Part shown: one piece after another, positions 53,609 to 64,000 of the stretch
Layout: each line of letters begins with the position of its first letter
Numbering within the stretch: position 1 is the stretch's first letter
NCBI RefSeq assembly: GCF_020526085.1
Contig: NZ_CP084874.1
Span: forward strand, 4,526,001 to 4,590,000
From: Klebsiella africana
GTDB lineage: Bacteria > Pseudomonadota > Gammaproteobacteria > Enterobacterales > Enterobacteriaceae
Length of the DNA: 64,000 bases
Direction: 5' to 3'
Position numbers and translations under genes: made by a program
Notes under the pieces: model-generated
Databases searched by the model: none
The model's input: only the letters and a program-made list of their open reading frames with translations
What the model was told of the DNA's origin: nothing

Positions 53609-53728
53609 ATGCCTGGCAGTTCCCTACTCTCACATGGGGAGACCCCACACTACCATCGGCGCTACGGCGTTTCACTTCTGAGTTCGGCATGGGGTCAGGT
53701 GGGACCACCGCGCTAGTGCCGCCAGGCA
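53609..53728 (-). rRNA. rrf: 5S ribosomal RNA
   Basis: 120 nt on the minus strand, from TGCCTGGCGGC to CTGCCAGGCAT, matching the enterobacterial 5S sequence including GTGGTCCCACCTGACCCCAT. Both ends pair as the terminal helix. Confidence 0.97.
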
Positions 53729-53915
53729 AATTCTTTGTGCTCGTCCTGTGTCTTTTGCGCTCATACTGCGTTGGCTGCTCTCGCGAGTGTCAGTCACATA
53801 CTTATGTATGCTCCTTCCATCGCCTCGTTTGCCGCCTTGTCTCAGCGCAAAATCCTTCGGACTCTGAATCTAAGCTGAAAATTCTCTCAATCCGCCAAAA
53901 CATCTTCGGCGTTGT
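53729..53915 (-). other. 23S-5S spacer
   Basis: 187 bp, about twice the length I expect for E. coli. The 23S-proximal part (GGCGGATTGAGAGAATTTTCAG) is conserved; the rest includes a small palindrome CATAC-TTAT-GTATG near 53801 and has no gene. Confidence 0.6.
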
Positions 53916-56817
<2,902 letters not shown>

Positions 56818-56995
56818 TCACAACCCGAAGATGTCTTCAGATTGCGAAAATTTGAGAGACTCGAACACACTTAAACAGTGTGTCGTTTCAATTTTCAGCT
56901 TGATCCAGATTTTTAAAGAGCAAATATCTCAAACGTCACCCGAAGATGAGTTTTGAGATATATCGGCACGCGTCTTTCACTCACGAACCAGCAAG
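56818..56995 (-). other. tRNA-Glu to 23S spacer
   Basis: About 178 bp. It contains TTGCTCTTTAAAAATC (minus, near 56910-56924), a boxA-type antitermination element, and sequence complementary to the 23S 3' flank that forms the 23S processing stem. Confidence 0.7.
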
Positions 56996-57071
56996 TGGCG
57001 TCCCCTAGGGGATTCGAACCCCTGTTACCGCCGTGAAAGGGCGGTGTCCTGGGCCTCTAGACGAAGGGGAC
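56996..57071 (-). tRNA. gltT: tRNA-Glu(TTC)
   Basis: 76 nt including CCA. Sequence runs GTCCCCTTCGTCTAGAGG to GGGGACGCCA with anticodon TTC in CCCTTTCACGG and T-loop GGTTCGAATCC. It lies in the 16S-23S spacer, the class of enterobacterial rrn operons that carry a single tRNA-Glu. The symbol is generic for this type; the locus letter is unknown. Confidence 0.97.
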
Positions 57072-57156
57072 ACTGAAGTCTCAATCGCAAGACGCCTTGC
57101 TTCTTTACGTTCATCAGACAATCTGTGTGAGCACTACAAAGGCAGGTTCTTTAAGG

Positions 57157-58696
<1,540 letters not shown>

Positions 58697-58828
58697 AAGT
58701 TTGATGCTCGTGAATTAAACTTCGTAATGAATTACGTATGTTCACTCAGAGACTTGGTATTCATTTTTCGTCCGAGGACGTTAAGAATCCATGTCACTTT
58801 GAGTGCCCACACAGATTGTCTGATAAAT

Positions 58829-58840
58829 TGTTAAAGAGCA
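58829..58840 (-). promoter_or_regulatory. rRNA leader boxA
   Basis: TGCTCTTTAACA on the minus strand in the 16S leader, the antitermination element bound by NusB/S10. Confidence 0.85.
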
Positions 58841-58878
58841 GTTGCGACGCGCTTTAGCGCTCTGTCGCGAGGTGGCGT

Positions 58879-58906
58879 ATATTACGCTTTCCTCTTTCAG
58901 AGTCAA
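58879..58906 (-). promoter_or_regulatory. rRNA promoter P2
   Basis: Minus strand -35 TTGACT (58901-58906), 16-bp spacer, -10 TAATAT (58879-58884), with the GCG-rich discriminator after it. Corresponds to rrn P2. Confidence 0.82.
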
Positions 58907-58988
58907 CCCTGAATTTCAGGATTTTTCTCTTCAACCTAACCGGCTGTTTGTGTGAAGTGATTCACATCCGCCGTGTCAGTGGGAGCGC

Positions 58989-59040
58989 ATTATAGGGAGT
59001 TCGCCGGAAGTAGCAAGCGTTAAAATAGAAAAATCTTATC
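58989..59040 (-). promoter_or_regulatory. rRNA promoter P1 with UP element
   Basis: Minus strand -35 TTGCTA (59011-59016), 16-bp spacer, -10 TATAAT (58989-58994) followed by GCGCTCCC, a GC-rich discriminator as in stringently controlled rrn P1. AT-rich UP-like sequence lies at 59019-59040. Fis sites may lie further upstream and were not resolved. Confidence 0.85.
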
Positions 59041-59288
59041 GACCGCTCATTATTTGAACTTTTCACTTATTCATCCTCTTACCATTATAGCCGAAACCCC
59101 AGTATTCATGCGGCCTGCAGCGCAGTTTATGGTAAGATCGGTTTTTGGCAAAAATGTGAGTTTTCTCTCTTACCCAACGCCATTATCGCGCCAATGGTGA
59201 ATTAAGCACCACTCTTGACCCACGACAAAGCGCCCACCCGGCCCCCGTTTCTATAATCAGGCCCGTTTCTTCTTACTGGTAATAATCG

Positions 59289-60410
59289 ATGGCTTATCAA
59301 CTCAACATTAACTGGCCCGAGTTTTTAGAAAAATACTGGCAGAAACAGCCGGTGGTATTAAAAAACGCGTTTCCGGACTTCGTCGACCCGATTACTCCGG
59401 ACGAGCTGGCCGGGTTAGCCATGGAGCCGGAAGTCGACAGCCGGCTGGTCAGCCTGAAAAACGGCAAATGGCAGGCCAGCAATGGTCCTTTTGAACATTT
59501 CGATGGGCTGGGCGAAAGCGGCTGGTCATTGCTGGCCCAGGCGGTAAACCACTGGCATATGCCCGCCGCCGAACTGGTACGCCCATTCCGCGTACTGCCG
59601 GACTGGCGCCTGGACGACCTGATGATCTCCTTCTCCGTCCCCGGCGGCGGTGTGGGCCCGCATATCGATCAGTATGACGTCTTTATTATTCAGGGCATGG
59701 GCAGCCGCCGCTGGCGCGTGGGTGATAAGCTGCCGATGCGTCAGTTCTGTCCGCATCCGGCACTGCTGCACGTCGATCCGTTCCCACCGATCATTGATGA
59801 AGATCTGCAGCCGGGCGACATCCTCTATATTCCACCGGGATTCCCGCACGACGGCATAACCCACGAAACCGCCCTGAACTACTCCGTCGGCTTCCGCGGG
59901 CCCAACGGCCGCGACCTGATCAGCAGCTTCGCCGACTATGTGCTGGAGAACGATCTCGGCGGCGAGCACTACAGCGATCCGGACCTCACCTGCCGCGAAC
60001 ATCCGGGCCGGGTTGAAGAGTATGAACTCGAACGTCTGCGCACCATGATGATCGATATGATTCGCCAGCCGGAAGACTTCAAACAGTGGTTCGGCAGTTT
60101 CGTCACCACCCCGCGTCACGAGCTGGATATTGCGCCGGCGGAACCACCGTATGAAGAAGAGGAAGTGGTCGATGCGCTGCTGGGTGGTGAAAAGCTTTCC
60201 CGCCTGAGCGGCCTGCGCGTTCTGCATATCGGCGACAGCTTCTTCGTGCATAGCGAACAACTCGACACCACCGATGCCGAAGCGCTGGATGCGCTGTGTC
60301 GCTATACCTCATTAGGCCAGGAAGAGCTCGGCAGCGGCCTGCAGAATCCGGCGTTCGTGAGCGAACTGACGCGGCTGATTAATCAGGGCTACTGGTACTT
60401 CGAAGAGTGA
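59289..60410 (+). CDS. roxA: Ribosomal protein uL16 arginine 3-hydroxylase RoxA (YcfD)
   Basis: 373 residues, JmjC-type 2-oxoglutarate/Fe(II) oxygenase, the E. coli length. The iron triad His125-x-Asp127 (GPHIDQYD) and His187 (PPGFPHDG) is complete. It hydroxylates an arginine (Arg81 in E. coli) of ribosomal protein uL16. C-terminal dimer and winged-helix parts are present. It is divergent from the rRNA operon, with about 250 bp between P1 and its start. In E. coli it follows phoPQ; that context is absent here. Confidence 0.94.
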   Translation: MAYQLNINWPEFLEKYWQKQPVVLKNAFPDFVDPITPDELAGLAMEPEVDSRLVSLKNGKWQASNGPFEHFDGLGESGWSLLAQAVNHWHMPAAELVRPFRVLPDWRLDDLMISFSVPGGGVGPHIDQYDVFIIQGMGSRRWRVGDKLPMRQFCPHPALLHVDPFPPIIDEDLQPGDILYIPPGFPHDGITHETALNYSVGFRGPNGRDLISSFADYVLENDLGGEHYSDPDLTCREHPGRVEEYELERLRTMMIDMIRQPEDFKQWFGSFVTTPRHELDIAPAEPPYEEEEVVDALLGGEKLSRLSGLRVLHIGDSFFVHSEQLDTTDAEALDALCRYTSLGQEELGSGLQNPAFVSELTRLINQGYWYFEE

Positions 60411-60473
60411 GAGAGTCGCGATACTGCGGGCAGCCGCCTGGCGCTGCCCGCTGGCTTTCAGCCGTTATTACGC

Positions 60474-61907
60474 CTATTTCGGCAACACCACAATAAACCG
60501 CGTCGAGCGCAGATCGGACTGCGCCGCCACGCTGCCATGGTGGGCGTTGACGATGGATTTCACAATCGCCAGGCCGATGCCGCTGCCCTCCCCTTTGCGC
60601 TGGCGCGAGGGGTCGACGCGATAGAAACGGTCAAACAGCCGTGGCAGATGTTCGGCGGCAATCGGCGTACCGGGGTTCTCCACCACCAGGCGGACCGTCT
60701 CCGCGCTTTCGCTCAACTGGATGGTCACCGCCTGGCCAGCAGGCGTGTAGCGGATCGCGTTCGACAGCAGGTTGCTGATCGCTCGCCGCAGCATCAGCGG
60801 GTCGCCCGTCACCCGGCAGGGGCTGCCGACAAAACGCAGCGCCACCTCTTTCTCTTCCGCCCACGCTTCAAAGAACTCAAACACCTTATGCACTTCATCA
60901 GCCAGATCCAGCGCCCGCTGTTCGGGGATCAGCTGGTTGTTATCGGCCTGGGCGAGGAACAGCATATCGCTGACCATTCGCGACATGCGCGAAAACTCTT
61001 CGAGATTGGAGTAAAGCACCTCTTCCAGCTCCTGCGGGCTGCGGCTCTGGCTTAAGGCGATTTCGGTTTGCGTCACCAGGTTGGTGATCGGCGTGCGGAT
61101 TTCATGGGCGATATCGGCGGAGAAGTTGGACTGGCGGGTAAAGACGTCCTCTATGCGCTCCAGCATATGGTTAAACGACAGTGCCAGCCGCTCCAGTTCG
61201 ACAGGCACCGCCTGCGGGTCAAGGCGCACATCGAGATCCCGCGAGGTAATATTCTGGATCTGGCGACTGATCTGGCGAATCGGCTTATGCCCCTGATAGA
61301 CCACAAACAGCACGATGGCGATGATCAGCAGGCTGATTATCGACGCGGCGGAAATCAGCTTCGCTTTCAGCTCATTAATATAGTGCAGGTGAAAATCGAT
61401 GGATAAGGCCATCAGCAGATGGTACGCCGGTTTGCCGTCCGCCTGCTTGCCCAGCGGCAGCATGATCAGCCGCCAGGCGCGGGTCTCCATTAGATGATTA
61501 TCATGAACCATCTTTCGCGGCTGCGGGTCAGTCCATGAAATCACATTCCCGTCGCGGAGCTGCATCGCCAGCCCCGGCGTACTCAGCATATGGCTGAGAT
61601 CCGGCCCGTCGGGTGACTGAAACAGAATATTACCCTGGCCGTCGTCCAGACAGATAAAAACGTTGGCGTAGCCCGCAATGATATTCTTCACGATCTCCAG
61701 CCGCCGCGCCGGCGGGTAGTCAGCGTGGTCGAGGACCGTCTCCAGCGTGGTGCTGAGCTGCTTGAGATCGTGAACGTCGCGCTCTTCAAAGTGAGCCTTC
61801 ACCGAATGGATCATGATCCAGGTGAAGGCAAAGAAAGCAATGATGGTGGCGAGGCTGATAAAGAAGGTCAGCCGGGTGGCCAGCGAAAAGGGGCGCTTAG
61901 CGGCCAT
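60474..61907 (-). CDS. cusS: Copper/silver sensor histidine kinase CusS
   Basis: 477 residues from the ATG at 61907, overlapping cusR by 11 bp. TM1 about 12-33, periplasmic sensor about 34-183, TM2 about 184-204, HAMP, then [11 protein letters not shown] with the phospho-accepting His268, and ATPase boxes [11 protein letters not shown] and GSGIGLAI. In E. coli CusS the sensor loop has a Met-Met-Met and His-Gly-His-Gly-His run; here the same place reads [15 protein letters not shown], with fewer Met/His. The kinase part is nearly standard, so function with CusR is likely; metal range may differ. Confidence 0.9.
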   Translation of the reverse strand: MAAKRPFSLATRLTFFISLATIIAFFAFTWIMIHSVKAHFEERDVHDLKQLSTTLETVLDHADYPPARRLEIVKNIIAGYANVFICLDDGQGNILFQSPDGPDLSHMLSTPGLAMQLRDGNVISWTDPQPRKMVHDNHLMETRAWRLIMLPLGKQADGKPAYHLLMALSIDFHLHYINELKAKLISAASIISLLIIAIVLFVVYQGHKPIRQISRQIQNITSRDLDVRLDPQAVPVELERLALSFNHMLERIEDVFTRQSNFSADIAHEIRTPITNLVTQTEIALSQSRSPQELEEVLYSNLEEFSRMSRMVSDMLFLAQADNNQLIPEQRALDLADEVHKVFEFFEAWAEEKEVALRFVGSPCRVTGDPLMLRRAISNLLSNAIRYTPAGQAVTIQLSESAETVRLVVENPGTPIAAEHLPRLFDRFYRVDPSRQRKGEGSGIGLAIVKSIVNAHHGSVAAQSDLRSTRFIVVLPK

Positions 61908-62580
61908 CCGGCACCTCAAGCATATAGCCGACGCCGCGCACGGTCTGGATCAGCTTCGGCTCGAAGTCGTTATCGATTTTGGCGCGCAGCCGCTTCACCG
62001 CCACGTCGATGGCGTTAGTGTCGCTGTCGAAATTCATATCCCACACCTGCGACGCGATCAGCGAACGGGGTAGCACCTCGCCCTGATGACGCAGGAAGAA
62101 CTCCAGCAGAGTGAACTCCTTACTGGTCAGGGTGATACGCGTCGCACCGCGCGTCACCTTGCGGCTGACCAAATCGACGCTGAGGTCGGCCACCTGAAAC
62201 TGGCTTTCTACTATTACCGCCGCCCCGCGGCGCAGCAGCGTCCGCACCCGCGCCAGCAGCTCCGCAAAGGCGAACGGCTTCACCAGATAGTCGTCGGCGC
62301 CCAGCTCCAGCCCCTTCACCCGATGCTCGATAGTGCCAAGCGCGGTGAGCAGCAGGATCGGCATGCCTTTCCCGGCGGCGCGCAGCATGCGCACGATATC
62401 CCAACCGTTCACATCCGGCAGCATGATGTCGAGGATCAGCAGATCGTAATCGCTGGTCATCGCCAGGTGATAGCCGTTGAGGCCGTTATCGGCCAGGTCG
62501 ACGACGAAGCCGGCCTCGGTGAGCCCTTTGGTCAGGTACTCCCCGGTTTTCTTCTCATCTTCGACAATCAAAATCTTCAC
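61897..62580 (-). CDS. cusR: Copper/silver response regulator CusR
   Basis: 227 residues, E. coli length, from a GTG start with GGAGC six bases upstream; the longer reading from 62595 adds five residues without a better start. OmpR/PhoB class: receiver Asp51 ([10 protein letters not shown]), Lys102 region (DDYLVKPF), and winged-helix domain [31 protein letters not shown]. It activates the divergent cusC operon from the box at 62658-62679 and probably its own gene. Confidence 0.94.
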   Translation of the reverse strand: MKILIVEDEKKTGEYLTKGLTEAGFVVDLADNGLNGYHLAMTSDYDLLILDIMLPDVNGWDIVRMLRAAGKGMPILLLTALGTIEHRVKGLELGADDYLVKPFAFAELLARVRTLLRRGAAVIVESQFQVADLSVDLVSRKVTRGATRITLTSKEFTLLEFFLRHQGEVLPRSLIASQVWDMNFDSDTNAIDVAVKRLRAKIDNDFEPKLIQTVRGVGYMLEVPDGR

Positions 62581-62655
62581 GGCAGGCTCCTTCACGCGCG
62601 CTTTGTGCGGGTATTCAATTTTAGAGGAGCGCCTCCGGATAGCAATGAAATATCA

Positions 62656-62681
62656 GGAAAATGACAGATTTGTCATTTTCC
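62656..62681. promoter_or_regulatory. CusR box
   Basis: Inverted repeat with arms AAAATGACA (62658-62666) and TGTCATTTT (62671-62679), 4 bases apart, extended by two G/C pairs on each side. It equals the known E. coli CusR box in form and lies between cusR and cusC. Confidence 0.9.
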
Positions 62682-62752
62682 CGTCACGCCCTGAACAGAG
62701 TCCGCTACGTAAAGTAGCCGCCATGGATAAATCGTCGAAACCGTCTGCCGCC

Positions 62753-64000
62753 ATGCGCCCAATCAAGCTTCTTACTCTCAGCGTGATATTCGCCTTAACC
62801 GGCTGTCTGTCGCTCGCTCCGGACTACCAGCGTCCCGCCGCGCCGGTACCGCAGCAGTTCTCTCTCAGCCAGAACAAGCTGGTTACTGCAACAGCGGGCT
62901 ACCAGGAGACCGGCTGGCGCACCTTTTTCGTCGACCCGCAGGTGAAAAGCCTGATTAGCACCGCGCTGATAAATAACCGCGATCTACGGATGGCGACGCT
63001 GAAAGTGCAGGAAGCCCGAGCGCAATATCGGGTTACCGACGCCGACCGCTACCCGCAATTGAACGGTGACGGCAGCACCACCTATGGCGGCAAGCTTAAA
63101 GGCGACACCACCACCAGCAGCGATTATGCCGCCGGTCTGAATCTCAGCTATGACCTCGACTTCTTTGGCCGGTTGAAAAATCTCAGCGAGGCCGACCGGC
63201 AGAACTTCTTCGCCAGCGAAGAGGCGCGGCGTGCGGTGCATATCCTATTGATTGCTAACGTTTCACAAAGCTACTTCAACCAGCGGCTGGCGGCAGCGCA
63301 GTTGCAGGTGGCCAACGACACCTTACAGAACTATCAGCAGTCTTACGCCTTCGTTGAAAAACAGCTGCTGACCGGGAGCACCACCGTGCTGGCGCTGGAG
63401 CAGGCGCGCGGGATGATCGAGAGCACCCGCGCCGATATCGCCAAACGTCAGGGCCAGCTGGCGCAGGCCAATAACGCCCTGCAACTGCTGCTCGGCAGCT
63501 ACCAGCATCTGCCGGACGATAGCGCCAGCAGCACCATCGATCTGCAAGGCGTCACTCTGCCGCCATCGCTCTCCTCAGCGATCCTGCTGCAGCGGCCGGA
63601 TATTCTGGAAGCGGAACACAGCCTGCGGGCGGCCAACGCCAACATCGGCGCCGCGCGGGCGGCCTTCTTCCCGGCGATCACCCTGACCAGCTCGCTCTCC
63701 GGCAGCAGCAGCGAGCTCTCCAGCCTGTTTAACGCCGGCAGCGCGATGTGGAACTTCATCCCCAAAATTGAACTGCCGATTTTCAACGCCGGGCGTAATC
63801 AGGCCAACCTCGATCTGGCGGAGATCCGCCAGCAGCAGCAGGTGGTCAACTATGAACAAAAAATACAGTCCGCCTTTAAAGAGGTGGCTGACGCGCTGGC
63901 CCTGCGCCAAAGCCTGGCCGATCAGATTGCCGCCCAGGAGCGCTATCTCGCTTCACTAAATATCACCCTGCAGCGCGCTACTGCGCTCTATCGTCACGGC
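62753..64000 (+). CDS. cusC: Copper/silver efflux outer-membrane channel CusC, 5' part
   Basis: Partial: cut by the window end after 416 codons; the family has about 457-460. Start taken as the ATG giving MRPIKLLTLSVIFALTGC, a lipoprotein signal with the acylated Cys at 18 in LTGC; an ATG at 62723 would lengthen the signal by ten residues. TolC-like alpha-barrel features: QKLQEARAQ-type helices, repeats in two halves (LQRPDILEAEHSLRAANANIGAARAAFFP near 285). It is the outer-membrane part of the CusCBA pump; cusF, cusB and cusA would be expected beyond the window. Confidence 0.93.
   Translation, partial: MRPIKLLTLSVIFALTGCLSLAPDYQRPAAPVPQQFSLSQNKLVTATAGYQETGWRTFFVDPQVKSLISTALINNRDLRMATLKVQEARAQYRVTDADRYPQLNGDGSTTYGGKLKGDTTTSSDYAAGLNLSYDLDFFGRLKNLSEADRQNFFASEEARRAVHILLIANVSQSYFNQRLAAAQLQVANDTLQNYQQSYAFVEKQLLTGSTTVLALEQARGMIESTRADIAKRQGQLAQANNALQLLLGSYQHLPDDSASSTIDLQGVTLPPSLSSAILLQRPDILEAEHSLRAANANIGAARAAFFPAITLTSSLSGSSSELSSLFNAGSAMWNFIPKIELPIFNAGRNQANLDLAEIRQQQQVVNYEQKIQSAFKEVADALALRQSLADQIAAQERYLASLNITLQRATALYRHG

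Overview
The window reads as chromosome of an enterobacterium, most likely Klebsiella (K. pneumoniae complex or close relative). The grounds are near-complete agreement with E. coli/Klebsiella families across the hpa, yji, yhi and cus genes, a chromosomal fosA between a lysR gene and yjiR, REP/BIME repeats between genes, and a 16S-tRNA-Glu-23S-5S operon of enterobacterial sequence. The species call is inference from family knowledge; no search was run.

Layout. (1) 1-7862: 4-hydroxyphenylacetate (homoprotocatechuate) catabolism, hpaE(partial)-D-F-H-I-X-A, then hpaBC. HpaX imports the substrate, HpaBC hydroxylates it, HpaD opens the ring, HpaE/F/H/I take it to central metabolites, and HpaA is the AraC-type activator. 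(2) 7957-20338, minus strand: a contact-dependent inhibition (CDI) locus, cdiB-cdiA-cdiI, followed by a decaying tandem array of orphan toxin-tail/immunity modules. (3) 20651-24310: btsT-yjiX-yjiA, pyruvate uptake, with a CRP-like site and three 20-bp-phased BtsR-type boxes. (4) 24701-37605: a yfaZ-like porin, sad-type dehydrogenase, Rpn nuclease, AraC/LysE pair, yjiN, mdtM, DUF2164, the yjiM-yjiL-DUF3343 iron-sulfur cluster, a MarR-controlled HlyD/DUF2955 efflux operon and yjiS. (5) 37783-41457: yjiR, fosA-lysR and an NAD(P)H oxidoreductase. (6) 41494-45929: a CUT2-type sugar/AI-2-like ABC importer. (7) 46280-47440: a second tryptophanyl-tRNA synthetase behind a Trp-codon leader peptide and attenuator. 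(8) 47747-52679: yhiI-rbbA-yhhJ, translationally coupled. (9) 53570-59040: an rRNA operon on the minus strand with promoters P1 and P2. (10) 59289-64000: roxA, then cusS-cusR divergent from cusC (cut by the window end) around a CusR box.

The most unusual part is the CDI array. Behind an intact cdiBA-cdiI lie three more two-helix membrane immunity genes. Each is preceded by the last 30 or so codons of a related toxin (one by a whole 215-residue toxin domain cut off by a 14-bp deletion), and each overlaps the upstream toxin stop by ATGA. Duplicated pieces of cdiA form the joints. This looks like a record of successive toxin replacement in which old immunity genes were kept. The other notable element is the trpS2 attenuator.
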